A DNA stretch of 64,000 nt, taken from the NCBI GenBank assembly GCA_964412375.1, contig CAYPOD010000014.1, positions 1 through 64,000 on the forward strand. Direction: 5' to 3'. The notes below the pieces were generated by a model. The model had not been told where the DNA came from, ran no database searches, and worked only from the letters and a program-made list of their open reading frames with translations. This document shows, piece by piece, positions 15,368 to 24,384 of this stretch; positions within the stretch are counted from its first letter, which is position 1; each line of letters starts with the position of its first letter. Source of the stretch: CADEDV01 sp964412375 (GTDB lineage Bacteria > Bacteroidota > Bacteroidia > Chitinophagales > Chitinophagaceae). A program made the translations under genes and the position numbers.

Positions 15368-16309
15368 ATGCATAATCCCCCGGATATATTGGCCCTGGCG
15401 CATAAGCAGCCCCTGATGCTGGAGCAGCTCGTTTTGCTACAGGAAAGACAGCAGCAAATACCCGGTTCGGTGCAATACACGATCAACCGCTACAGCCGTC
15501 ACCCGCAATGGAATATTGAGGATACGGGAATGATGGTCTATCATTACGAAAAAGGTGCGGCAAAAGAAAATTACCTGGAACTGAGGTTCTGTGTAAGTGG
15601 TAATGTGTACTGTCGGAAAAAGGATACGGAATGTGATATGTGCCAGTTCAGCGCTTCCAAAAGTTGTATGGAGAGGGTGGACAGTGTGGATGTGGTGAGT
15701 TTTAAGTTTTCACCCGCACATCTCAGCCAGTTTGTAAAGCCAAGAAAAGGGGATAGCGTACTGACAGATGATATTCTGAAATTCAGGCATCGTTCATCAT
15801 TCACAAAAATTCTTCCGCTTTGTGGCAAAACAAGAATGGTGCTGGAAGGCGTGCTGAACCATACTTTCAGTGATACACTGGAGAACATTTACATCAATGC
15901 GCAAACCCAGATGCTGCTGCTCTACAGCCTGGACTGCATGCTGGGTGAAAAGGAAATTGATGTGGTGAACTGTAAATTCCTGGCCAATGAAGCCGACCGG
16001 GAGAAAATTATTAAGGCCAGGGAAATATTGATTCAACATATCGGTGAGCCCATCACCATCAAAGAACTCAGCCGAAAGGTAGCGATCAATGAATGTTACC
16101 TGAAAAAAGGATTTAAAGAGTTGTTTGGCACCACCGTATTTGATTTTTACCAGAGCCAGCGGATGGAACATGCCAAATACCTGTTGTATGAAAAAGGATT
16201 AAGTGTGACAGAAGTTTCCATGCTGCTGGGCTACTCTTCCATCTCTCATTTCTCTACGGCATTTAAAAAACACACGGGGTTGAAGCCTTGTGAACTGTTA
16301 CTCCGTTAA
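15368..16309 (+). CDS. AraC-family transcriptional regulator
   Basis: A 313-residue protein. Residues about 215-310 form a double helix-turn-helix AraC domain (ITIKELSRKVAINECYLKKG and GLSVTEVSMLLGYSSISHFS, then AFKKHTGLKP). The N-terminal about 200 residues hold several Cys (CRKKDTECDMC, CMERV) that might sense metal or redox state; this is inference. Such regulators in Bacteroidota often act on siderophore or TonB systems, but none is adjacent except the convergent ChaN-like gene, which it overlaps by four bases at the stop codons. Confidence 0.9.
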   Translation: MHNPPDILALAHKQPLMLEQLVLLQERQQQIPGSVQYTINRYSRHPQWNIEDTGMMVYHYEKGAAKENYLELRFCVSGNVYCRKKDTECDMCQFSASKSCMERVDSVDVVSFKFSPAHLSQFVKPRKGDSVLTDDILKFRHRSSFTKILPLCGKTRMVLEGVLNHTFSDTLENIYINAQTQMLLLYSLDCMLGEKEIDVVNCKFLANEADREKIIKAREILIQHIGEPITIKELSRKVAINECYLKKGFKELFGTTVFDFYQSQRMEHAKYLLYEKGLSVTEVSMLLGYSSISHFSTAFKKHTGLKPCELLLR

Positions 16310-17187
16310 TAAGTTTTTTTAAGGTTGGGATCAGTTATGATCACATAATCCGCCAGGTGGCTGAATTTTTCCCAATCCGGGTTTTCAAAAGAAGCATCAC
16401 TAAAACAACTGATGTTTAGTATCCGCAGTTTACTGTTGCGGTTTTGCAGTTGGGCTGCTGTTCCCAGTTTTTCATCGCTGTGAAAACGACCCACCAGGTG
16501 GAATATCTTTTTCTTCTTGTTCTTTTTCCAGTAACTGTAAATACTCCATGCCATGCCGGCATCCCACAGATTCTGGCTGTAGAATATCCGGGGATTTTCT
16601 GTGCCAGGACTGCCGCCACGCATAAAGCCCAGAAATTTTTCCCGGTATAGGCCGCCCAGTGTATCGTAGGGTAAAGGCGGCAGGTATTTTTTTGATGATT
16701 TGGGCAAGCTGTCCAATGCTTTCATTCCTTTTCGACTCACCATATTCACATATCGTCTTGGCGGATTGGCAGCAATTATATAAAGCTGGTTTTGTTTGGC
16801 ATATTCGACAGCCGGTCTGTAATCTTTGTAATTAGTCCATGCTCTTGCTTCTTTGATGAAGCGGTCTTCACTGATGAAACCAGCCAGGTATTCATTGAGC
16901 ACCAGTTGACAATCCGTTTCAAACATTTCCAAGCTGAGTGCAAGGCTATTGCCAAATAACTTGTGAAGGGCCCTGAATATTTCTGTTTCGAGATAATGAC
17001 CGGCACTGTCATTATGTTCCTCTCCAAAAAAGAGTACATCGGCATTTTGTAGATCGGCAGCAATTTTATCTATTGTAGCCAGTTCCTTTGCCCGTGTGTC
17101 ATAAATTTTGAAATGGGTTTCAATCCCGGCCTGGCCATGACATATAAATGCATAGCAACAAAACATAAAGCATGTGAAAAACTTCAT
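16306..17187 (-). CDS. ChaN-like heme/iron-associated (lipo)protein
   Basis: A 293-residue protein of the ChaN/DUF399 family. It has an N-terminal signal (MKFFTCFMFCCYAFICHG) that may be lipobox-like, followed by DVLFFGEEHNDSAGH (the conserved GE-H motif), SLEMFETDCQ and YIIAANPPRRYVNMVSRKG. ChaN proteins bind heme at the envelope and are tied to iron uptake. The convergent AraC regulator next door fits an iron theme but proves nothing. Start chosen at the signal-peptide ATG. Confidence 0.85.
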   Translation of the reverse strand: MKFFTCFMFCCYAFICHGQAGIETHFKIYDTRAKELATIDKIAADLQNADVLFFGEEHNDSAGHYLETEIFRALHKLFGNSLALSLEMFETDCQLVLNEYLAGFISEDRFIKEARAWTNYKDYRPAVEYAKQNQLYIIAANPPRRYVNMVSRKGMKALDSLPKSSKKYLPPLPYDTLGGLYREKFLGFMRGGSPGTENPRIFYSQNLWDAGMAWSIYSYWKKNKKKKIFHLVGRFHSDEKLGTAAQLQNRNSKLRILNISCFSDASFENPDWEKFSHLADYVIITDPNLKKTY

Positions 17188-17272
17188 TACTGATTTTTGT
17201 ATCAGGTAAATCTACTGCTTTTAAGTGTTGCAGTAAAAAGAGAAAAGATGCCAGGGTGAAACAAATGATTTG

Positions 17273-18757
17273 CTAAGAATTCTGGAGTGCGAGGAAAACA
17301 CCATTGGTCCAGCCAAAGCCATCCTGTCCTTCATATTCACCACCTCCTGCTTCGAGATGGGTGTCAACCACATTGTATTTTTCCATCAGCTTGCCGGTGC
17401 GGCGGAATACATCCTTATTTAGTTGAATCCACCTGCGACTGATCTCATCCGCCAGTTGATGATGTCCATAATTTTTAAGCCCCCTGGTGGTTATCCATTG
17501 CAAAGGCGCCCAGCCGTTGGGTGCATCCCATTGCTGACCGCTGTTGATCAGTGTGGTGATCACTCCGCCGGGACAAAGGAATTTTTCTTCAATGATTTGA
17601 GCGGCTTTTGAAGCCTGTTCACCTGTGGCCAGTGATAGATACAACGGCATCATACCGGCCAGTGTAAGATTTTCTCTTTTTTGGCCGATGGTCCAATCAT
17701 AGTCAACAAAGAAACCGGCAGTCTCGTTCCAGCAATACTGATGAATGGCTTTTTTCCTGTTGTTTGCCAGTTGCTGGTATAAACCAGCTTTTTCTTTTTC
17801 ACCTTCTTCGGTATAGCCCGCTGCTATCATTTGCTCAAGATGAAATAAAAGACAATTGAGATCAACAGGAATAATATCTGTGGTATGAATGCTGGCAAAA
17901 GATTTTTCATCCCTGAACCAGCGGGTGCTGAAATCCCAGCCCGATTCGGCGCCGGCCCTCAGGTGACGAAAAATTTCATGTGCCGGCTGGTTGGATTCAT
18001 TTGCCAATTCCACATCTTCACGATAGGCTTCCGGCCTTGGGCTGTCTTTAGTATCCCAATAACGATTCAAAACAGTTTGTTCATCAATTTTTACCACATG
18101 ACCGGCTGCACTGTTTATTTCTAGTGTTTCCTGCCCTTTCATCCAGAAACTGTACTCTTTGAGCAGGAACGGCAGGTATTGTTTCAGTACTGCATTGCCT
18201 TCTATATCACAAAGCATTTTTATCATCAGTGAATAGAAAGGCGGTTGTGACCGGCTCAGGAAGTATTGCCGGTTTCCATTGGGAATGAATCCAATATTTT
18301 CAATAAGCCAGGAAAAGTTATTGATCATGCTCCGGATCATTTTTGTTTTTCCTGATACTTTCAGCCCCAGCATGGTAAAATAACTGTCCCAGTAATAGAT
18401 CTCTCCGAAACGTCCCCCCGGAACAATATAAGGGTTGGGCAATGGTATCAGTGATCCGTTTGTAGTGTCAGGTTGCCGGGTGAGGGCTGACCATAATCTT
18501 TCAATGTTATCTTCAACCGGATCTTCACAGTTACTTTTAAAATGGACAGAATGGGGAACTGGCAGAGAGAAATGACGGAACACAAAATCTTTCAGGTCAA
18601 ATGCAGGAAATTCTTTTTCCTGCAAATACTTTTCATTGATTACTTTAACCGGATATTTTGGCACACAATCCACAAAAGTCTTGCTGTCAGGAAATATCCT
18701 GTTCAGCTGTACGGCTTCAAAAAGCCCGGGAAAATCTTGATGGTCGTTGGTGAACAT
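17273..18757 (-). CDS. Trehalase, glycoside hydrolase family 37 (cytoplasmic)
   Basis: A 494-residue GH37 enzyme that splits trehalose into two glucoses. Both family signatures are present: PGGRFGEIYYWDSY near residue 113 and QWDAPNGWAPLQW near 408. The catalytic acid lies in ESGWDFSTRW (near 255-265) and the second catalytic region is GGGEYEGQDGFGWTNG at the C-terminus. There is no signal peptide, so it resembles TreF (cytosolic) more than TreA. It follows the MFS gene by 21 bases on the same strand and is probably cotranscribed, which suggests the transporter brings in trehalose. Confidence 0.93.
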   Translation of the reverse strand: MFTNDHQDFPGLFEAVQLNRIFPDSKTFVDCVPKYPVKVINEKYLQEKEFPAFDLKDFVFRHFSLPVPHSVHFKSNCEDPVEDNIERLWSALTRQPDTTNGSLIPLPNPYIVPGGRFGEIYYWDSYFTMLGLKVSGKTKMIRSMINNFSWLIENIGFIPNGNRQYFLSRSQPPFYSLMIKMLCDIEGNAVLKQYLPFLLKEYSFWMKGQETLEINSAAGHVVKIDEQTVLNRYWDTKDSPRPEAYREDVELANESNQPAHEIFRHLRAGAESGWDFSTRWFRDEKSFASIHTTDIIPVDLNCLLFHLEQMIAAGYTEEGEKEKAGLYQQLANNRKKAIHQYCWNETAGFFVDYDWTIGQKRENLTLAGMMPLYLSLATGEQASKAAQIIEEKFLCPGGVITTLINSGQQWDAPNGWAPLQWITTRGLKNYGHHQLADEISRRWIQLNKDVFRRTGKLMEKYNVVDTHLEAGGGEYEGQDGFGWTNGVFLALQNS

Positions 18758-18778
18758 GTTGCTTTCTTGTCAACCCGT

Positions 18779-20011
18779 TCAGCCTGTAGCCGGCTGCTGT
18801 TGCATTTTTTTAAAAACAATTAATAAAATGATCAGAATACATATTGGAACCAAAGAAAAATAAAAAGCGCTTTGACCTCCCCATCGTTCAAAAATATTTC
18901 CGGTGATAATTGACCCGGTGGTGCCGCCCAGGGCAGAAAACACAACGATCAGCCCTGACATAGCTCCATGTTTATGTGCAGGGAGATTGCTCAGGATGAT
19001 CGAATTGATGGCAGGATAAACCGGCGCCAGGAATAAACCTATCAGGGGAAAAGCAAATGCGATCAGGGGTACATCAGTGATGCTGCTGATAGTTGTTCCT
19101 GAAATATTTTTTGAAAGCGGAACGGTAATGACCACAATTGCTGCAGCCACCAGCAGGCAGCAGCAGAGCACCAGCAGCCAGTCCAGCTTTCGCAACAAAA
19201 TGCCGGCTGCAAATCTTCCTAAAGCAATTGATGCGGAAAGGATGCTGGCCATCTGAATACTGAGACTGGTAGGTAGTTTCAGCACATCGTTATTAAAGGT
19301 GGGCAGCCAGCTCATAATGCTTTGTTCGATCAGCACATAAAAAAAGGCACAAAAAATAAATACCAGCACCAGCGGAAAAATGATAAGCCGCAGCATATCC
19401 AGGAAATCATCTTTTGCTGATTTGTCTTTTTCGGGTTCTTTCACAGATGATTCATCCAGCGGAGCTGTTAACAGCAGCAGGAAGGCGAAAGCAGAAAGAC
19501 CTGCAAGAACATAATACACATTGAACCATGAGGTGGATAAAGGATTATCATCATTGACTACGGATGCAAAAAGAAAATAGCCGGCCAGGATGCCTACCAT
19601 AAAAAATGATTCGAGAAAATTCATCAGGCTCAGGTGTTCTTTTTTGGAACGGGTGACCAGTGTAATAGTGGCCAGTACGGTTATTTTTATAAGCGCAAAG
19701 CTGATTCCTACTACAGCAAAAAGCAGTTTCGTCATTACAAATGAAGGAACTGAAGGCATCACCAGGCAGATTGCAGTCACCAGTGCCAGGGCAGTAAGCA
19801 TAGCTTTTTTATAACCGATGCGTACTACAAAAGAGGCCACTAAAAATGAAGCAATAGCAATACTCAGGTCTTTGAATGCTTCGAGCACACTGGCTGATGA
19901 CTTTGAAATATCAAAATTATTCTGCACCTGCAGGATCACCGTCCCCACACTGTTAAGCAGGATAGCAAAAACAAAATAATTAAGAAAGAGGGATACTTTT
20001 ATCCTGGTCAT
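18779..20011 (-). CDS. MFS sugar transporter (likely trehalose or related sugar)
   Basis: A 410-residue polytopic protein with about twelve hydrophobic helices and a central loop (DESSVKEPEKDKSAKDDF) between the two halves, as in FucP/NagP-like MFS carriers. Substrate cannot be read from sequence. Operon position just before the trehalase and after a LacI regulator gene makes an alpha-glucoside such as trehalose the best guess. Two candidate LacI operators lie in its upstream region. Confidence 0.88.
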   Translation of the reverse strand: MTRIKVSLFLNYFVFAILLNSVGTVILQVQNNFDISKSSASVLEAFKDLSIAIASFLVASFVVRIGYKKAMLTALALVTAICLVMPSVPSFVMTKLLFAVVGISFALIKITVLATITLVTRSKKEHLSLMNFLESFFMVGILAGYFLFASVVNDDNPLSTSWFNVYYVLAGLSAFAFLLLLTAPLDESSVKEPEKDKSAKDDFLDMLRLIIFPLVLVFIFCAFFYVLIEQSIMSWLPTFNNDVLKLPTSLSIQMASILSASIALGRFAAGILLRKLDWLLVLCCCLLVAAAIVVITVPLSKNISGTTISSITDVPLIAFAFPLIGLFLAPVYPAINSIILSNLPAHKHGAMSGLIVVFSALGGTTGSIITGNIFERWGGQSAFYFSLVPICILIILLIVFKKMQQQPATG

Positions 20012-20018
20012 AATGGTG

Positions 20019-20030
20019 GCAAACGTTGGT
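20019..20030. promoter_or_regulatory. Candidate LacI operator 1 (GCAAACGTTGGT)
   Basis: Matches 10 of 12 positions of the palindrome GCAAACGTTTGC, which I derived by comparing four sites in this region. It is centred on CG, as LacI-family operators usually are. It lies 8 bases before the MFS start. Confidence 0.5.
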
Positions 20031-20106
20031 GAATACTTTTACAGTGTACAGTAAGTATATTCTAAAATAAGCCAGCAAGCAGTAAGGAGAAACAGCATTG
20101 CATAAC

Positions 20107-20118
20107 TATAACGTTTGC
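20107..20118. promoter_or_regulatory. Candidate LacI operator 2 (TATAACGTTTGC)
   Basis: Matches 9 of 12 positions of GCAAACGTTTGC, with the right half intact. It is centred 88 bp from operator 1, in the 135-bp gap between the LacI stop and the MFS start. Confidence 0.45.
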
Positions 20119-20146
20119 GGTGTAAAATAAACCGGGAAATAACAGG

Positions 20147-21139
20147 TTACAGGGAACCGCCTTCCACCAGGTGCGACTCCAGGTACACTTCTTCGGGAGT
20201 AGATTCTTTGCGCAGGCAGGAAAGCATTTGTGCAAATGCAAGCTTGCCGAGTTTGAAACCGCTGGTTTCTACATAAGTGATCTTTGGGTCATACATGGTA
20301 GGTATCAACCCGTTGCTGATGGTGATGATAGCAATGTCTTCCGGAACCCGCAATTTAAGCTGATGCACTGCATACATAACGCCGATTAAAATCAGGTCAC
20401 CCATACAAAAGATGACATCCGGCCGGTGTTTGTCACGCAGTGCTTCAAGAGCCATTCTTTTCGACTCAGCGCTGGTTTCCGGAAAATCAACCACCACTTT
20501 TGTCCTGGGTGATTTTTTTTCAAATGTTTCTTTGAAGGAAGCCAGTCGTTTCCTTGTAATGCTGAGATGCGGATGGCCGAAAAGCCCCAGAACCTTTTTT
20601 TTCTTTTTTTCAATAATGGCCTCTGCGGCAATGCGGGCAGAGATGGCGTCAGACTGGCAAACTTTATGGTAACCTTCTACTTCCGGAACCCGGTCAAAAA
20701 ACACTACCGGCACTTTCAATTCTCCAAGTTTTTGATAGGCAGTAAGGTCTTCCGTTTCAATTGAAACAGAAGCAAACAATCCCATTACCATACTTTTCCG
20801 GAAAAGATGAACATTGGAAGCTTCCAGTTGAGCTTTGTCTCTCGACTGCATGATCATTACCGAATAGCCATGCAGCCGTGCATCTTCTTCAACCGCTGCA
20901 ATGAAAGAGTCATAGAAAAAATTATCTATTGAAGGAACAATGATGCCCAGCACATTGCTTTGTTTGGTACGGAGCTGAACGGCGTAGGCGTTGGGCTCAT
21001 ACTCCAGGGCTTCCGCCAGTTCCTTTACTTTTTTCTTGGTGTTTTCGGAAATATCGGGATGATCTTTCAGGGCACGGGACACTGTGGAAATGCTGATACC
21101 CAGCGCTTCTGAAAGCTTTTTCAGGGTGCTTTGTTGCAT
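20147..21139 (-). CDS. LacI-family transcriptional regulator
   Basis: A 330-residue LacI/GalR regulator. The N-terminal helix-turn-helix and hinge are clear (TLKKLSEALGISISTVSRAL, then EALEYEPNAYAVQLR). The periplasmic-binding-like effector domain follows (VLGIIVPSIDNFFYDSF, DRVPEVEGYHKVCQSDAISA, ITYVETSGFKLGKLAF). It likely senses a sugar or sugar phosphate and controls the adjacent MFS-trehalase operon and, by shared operator-like sites, the GH65 gene and the barrel/haloperoxidase operon. Confidence 0.93.
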   Translation of the reverse strand: MQQSTLKKLSEALGISISTVSRALKDHPDISENTKKKVKELAEALEYEPNAYAVQLRTKQSNVLGIIVPSIDNFFYDSFIAAVEEDARLHGYSVMIMQSRDKAQLEASNVHLFRKSMVMGLFASVSIETEDLTAYQKLGELKVPVVFFDRVPEVEGYHKVCQSDAISARIAAEAIIEKKKKKVLGLFGHPHLSITRKRLASFKETFEKKSPRTKVVVDFPETSAESKRMALEALRDKHRPDVIFCMGDLILIGVMYAVHQLKLRVPEDIAIITISNGLIPTMYDPKITYVETSGFKLGKLAFAQMLSCLRKESTPEEVYLESHLVEGGSL

Positions 21140-21215
21140 AGGATTAATTTTTCTCAGTATGGCAGTTATAGTCAGTTAGCAAGACAATTTAGGATAATTT
21201 TTCTATGCATGGAGC

Positions 21216-21248
21216 ATAAAAAAAATCGCCGGTATTTACCCGGCGATT
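21216..21248 (-). terminator. Terminator of the outer-membrane barrel operon
   Basis: On the minus strand AATCGCCGG (21240-21248) pairs with CCGGCGATT (21224-21232) around a 7-base loop, followed by a run of eight T. It separates the barrel operon from the LacI gene. Confidence 0.88.
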
Positions 21249-21272
21249 GCAATTATATCAAAATAGCTTACA

Positions 21273-22370
21273 CTAAAAGCGAAAAGAAACACCAGCGCTG
21301 ATGGAATAATCTGCAAACGCAGCATCTCCTTGCACATGGTTGCCGGTAGCTTCGGTTCTCAGTTTGTCTGAATAACTCTGTGTACGGTTTCTTTCCAATG
21401 CCACAGGAACAGACAAGTAAAAGATGGCTTTTTTACCAACATGACTTATCACTGGTTCGGCAGAAATAACATAGCCCGGTCTTCTGAAACCTTTATCACC
21501 GCCAATCAGATCGCTGGAAGGGATCGCTTCAAATCTGCCGCCTGCAGAAAAATTGAACTTACCGGCCATATAGCTCACGCCTCCGCGGGCCATCATCTGG
21601 TCGGGAACACTCATGGTACTAGTGAAATATTGCAGAGCCGTAGCATTGGGAGTGCCGCCACGGGCAGTAGATACGCCATTCTGTTCCCTTGGATTAACCA
21701 GGTAAAAAAAGTTTCCATACACGCCAAAGCGGTGATTGAAATTGTAAAAACTGTTTAGCTCAAGAGTGAAGCCGGTGCCCCCATCACCTAATTGAATGGA
21801 TTGGTCTACAGGTCCAAGTGCAGTTGTTCCGTCAGCACGGTAAAAATAATCCTGGTATTGGTAGTCGCCGGTAGGCAGTTTCAAACCCAATCCTGCCTGA
21901 ATATTGCCTTTATGGTGTTTAGCGGGATCAAGCAGCCAGTAATAGCCGGTAATACGCATATCGCCTAGACCAAAGGAATGAGTGCTATGTCTTGCTGAAG
22001 GACCGGCATTGTTGCCACCGTGTTCATAAAGAGAAGACCGTGCATTGAAAATGATCGGGGCTGTCATGGCAAGCGACCAGCGGGTGTTAAAAAACCGGGT
22101 AGCTGTAATGTCGAGGGAATAATTATGGTTGATTACTTCGGTGCCGTTCTCCACCCTGTGCTTTTGTTCTTCTTTACCTACATAATGTTTATAAGACCTG
22201 AAATAGCGGTTATTGAAGTTCATCATCCACCCTTTTGCTGCTGCCGGATTGCCAAACGCACAGGAATTTCCGTTGCTGCGTATTGCCACACAACCCTGTG
22301 CATTTATTTTCTGAAATGTAAGTAGCGCACTGGTGATAAAAATGACAAGTTTAAAATAAGCTCGTTTCAT
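21273..22370 (-). CDS. Putative outer-membrane beta-barrel protein
   Basis: A 365-residue protein with a signal peptide (MKRAYFKLVIFITSALLTFQ, cut near INAQG). It has a run of alternating amphipathic strands ending in aromatic Phe (SISAGVSFRF), typical of an outer-membrane barrel. Segments such as GLGDMRITGYYWLL and GLGLKLPTGDYQY recall the broad transporter/phenol-MetA-like barrels, but I do not recognise a specific family. Start taken at ATG 22370 rather than the longer MYLIM frame. It follows the haloperoxidase-like gene by 12 bases in one operon, so the two likely act together in the envelope. Confidence 0.7.
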   Translation of the reverse strand: MKRAYFKLVIFITSALLTFQKINAQGCVAIRSNGNSCAFGNPAAAKGWMMNFNNRYFRSYKHYVGKEEQKHRVENGTEVINHNYSLDITATRFFNTRWSLAMTAPIIFNARSSLYEHGGNNAGPSARHSTHSFGLGDMRITGYYWLLDPAKHHKGNIQAGLGLKLPTGDYQYQDYFYRADGTTALGPVDQSIQLGDGGTGFTLELNSFYNFNHRFGVYGNFFYLVNPREQNGVSTARGGTPNATALQYFTSTMSVPDQMMARGGVSYMAGKFNFSAGGRFEAIPSSDLIGGDKGFRRPGYVISAEPVISHVGKKAIFYLSVPVALERNRTQSYSDKLRTEATGNHVQGDAAFADYSISAGVSFRF

Positions 22371-22382
22371 GATTAGATACAT

Positions 22383-23720
22383 TTAATTTTTTTGGTTTTG
22401 TTTCATTTTCAGTTTTGTTGTAACCAGTTGTCCCACTTTAGCTCCGTATTCAGTGCTTATGACACAGGAGTTGTGGAAGTGGATGCCCCCGTAAAAACGG
22501 GCCCAGTTATTTTCAATAGCCGCTTCACGGAACGAACGGAATGAACGGCTCGCAATGCCAAACTCAAGTTCACTGGTATCGGTATAAGCGAAGTTGTCAC
22601 CAAAAACATGAGTCAGCGCTTCTGCATTGGCAGAAGAGACAGTTGAATGCCCGCAGGTATATTCCGGGAAAGGCGGTGTTTGCAGGTAGGGTCGCCAGTC
22701 TGAATCAATATACTGGTTGATCACCGTCTCGGGCCTGGCGTAGTTGCTGCGGAATTTTTCATCCCAGCAATGTATAAATGCATCAAACTGTGTAATAGCT
22801 GTAAGGGCATAAGCATACACGGTAGCAGCAAAATCATAGCCGGCTTTTTGCGCAGCAATACCCACAATGCTCATCCAGTGTCCCGGGGGTGAAAATTTTT
22901 TGGTGCCAAACATCACATGACCCGTTACGTTTAGTTTAAACGGATTGTCGTCCCAGAAATCTGCGATATGTTTTTGTTCGTCTGTCAGGGTGTCCACCGC
23001 TTCTTTAATAGCCATCACCTCCTTGTAATAGAGACTTTTTTTGTCGCTGATATTAAAAGGCGGTGGTGTGGGTGGAGTAAACTGTGCAGCACTATCGAGC
23101 ACCAGGGTTCTTATTTCTTTCCAATGTGGTTCCATGGCCTGCGTGTAAGCAGGCGGGGTGGGTACCCATCGACCGGGAATTTCCAGTACTGTATATTTTG
23201 GATAAGTTCTTGTCTGGAGATAATTATCCTTTTTGCTCCAGTCAAGAATAACTGCTGCTACAGTGTCTGCATAGGCAATACTGTTTTTGTAAACCCCGGA
23301 AGACATTCCCCTGCTTTTTACCAGCTTTTTAAGACTGTCAGTATAATCTCCCATACTGCCTTCGGGAAAAGTAACTGCTTCACCCAATTTTATATAAGCC
23401 AGCAATGCGGCAAATTCAAAATCAATTTCTTTGCCGGGGCCGGGTGCGGGCACCTTTCCAAGGCCATTCAACTGGTTGCCCAGGGAGTGATATTGATTGG
23501 GATAACCACCCGCTATTACTTCATAAGCCGCCACAGCAGCATACATATAGTTGCGGGATGCAACAATGGGACTGAAATTATTTCCCATTACCACACCGTT
23601 CAGTTCATGCACTGTTTTTGAAAAAAGCAGGGGATCACTGGTAATTTCCCTGTAATCATTTTTTTGATTGCAACTGGTTGCTAAAAAACAAACAACTGCG
23701 ATCACAACTGTAAATCGCAT
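22383..23720 (-). CDS. Vanadium-dependent haloperoxidase / PAP2-like lipoprotein
   Basis: A 445-residue protein with a lipoprotein signal (MRFTVVIAVVCFLATSC). The C-terminal half has the three phosphate/vanadate motifs of the haloperoxidase-PAP2 superfamily: KFRSNYARP (K-x6-RP), PEYTCGHSTVS (PSGH-like) and RFYGGIHFHNS (R-x5-H, with Ser where PAP2 often has Asp). Members are haloperoxidases or acid phosphatases; the sequence alone cannot tell which. Placed at the periplasmic face or cell surface, beside a barrel protein. Confidence 0.82.
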   Translation of the reverse strand: MRFTVVIAVVCFLATSCNQKNDYREITSDPLLFSKTVHELNGVVMGNNFSPIVASRNYMYAAVAAYEVIAGGYPNQYHSLGNQLNGLGKVPAPGPGKEIDFEFAALLAYIKLGEAVTFPEGSMGDYTDSLKKLVKSRGMSSGVYKNSIAYADTVAAVILDWSKKDNYLQTRTYPKYTVLEIPGRWVPTPPAYTQAMEPHWKEIRTLVLDSAAQFTPPTPPPFNISDKKSLYYKEVMAIKEAVDTLTDEQKHIADFWDDNPFKLNVTGHVMFGTKKFSPPGHWMSIVGIAAQKAGYDFAATVYAYALTAITQFDAFIHCWDEKFRSNYARPETVINQYIDSDWRPYLQTPPFPEYTCGHSTVSSANAEALTHVFGDNFAYTDTSELEFGIASRSFRSFREAAIENNWARFYGGIHFHNSCVISTEYGAKVGQLVTTKLKMKQNQKN

Positions 23721-23775
23721 CTGAAAATTCTTTGTTCTAAAAGATTAATTGACTGTTTCCGTTTAAATTAAACGT

Positions 23776-24333
23776 TCAGCATTCGGGCGGCTGATGAGGG
23801 GTGTTCCTCTCAGTAAAAGGAAGACCGGATGAATGTTGCATAACAAATGAAGTTGATGTTATGCAGAAAGCATTGGCCAGCGGTATTTGCTGGTTGTCAT
23901 ATTCACTGATTACATGCTTTACCGGGGATTTTTTGGAAGGTGCAGGTTGGTTCATATCAGAGCCTGACCTGGCCATTTCATCATTTGCTACCGTGAACCT
24001 TTCTTTTGATTCATTGACGATACATTTAAAGATCACCACATTGCCGTCAATTTTCCTTTTCACATAGTTGTAATGTTTCCCGTCAATTTCTATTTCACCA
24101 TAATGTCTTTCAAAATCAGTAAATCTTTCCTGGTAAGGCATATTGAGGGGAACTGTGATCTCCATCAGTTGGGATTCTTCATAATCGTAGCGATCGAGTT
24201 TTGCCTCCAGCTTTTTATTGGCGTTATCCTGCAAAAAAGTGATGACCAGGCGGTATCCGCAAAGGTTGAATAGCAGGATCAACATGAATAATATGGCAGC
24301 AATCTTTCTCAGCGTTAGTTTATGAAACGACAA
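23776..24333 (-). CDS. Hypothetical single-pass membrane protein
   Basis: A 185-residue protein not recognised. One hydrophobic helix (residues about 9-32, KIAAILFMLILLFNLCGY) is followed by a soluble part with short charged motifs (HYGEIEIDGKHYNYVKRKIDG) and a Pro/His-rich tail ending TPHQPPEC. First gene of a three-gene operon with the haloperoxidase-like lipoprotein (55-base gap) and the barrel. Presumed periplasmic. Confidence 0.65.
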   Translation of the reverse strand: MSFHKLTLRKIAAILFMLILLFNLCGYRLVITFLQDNANKKLEAKLDRYDYEESQLMEITVPLNMPYQERFTDFERHYGEIEIDGKHYNYVKRKIDGNVVIFKCIVNESKERFTVANDEMARSGSDMNQPAPSKKSPVKHVISEYDNQQIPLANAFCITSTSFVMQHSSGLPFTERNTPHQPPEC

Positions 24334-24384
24334 GTTAGTTTTTTAATACCAGAACAGAAAATGCGTTCCATTTGATTGATGGAT

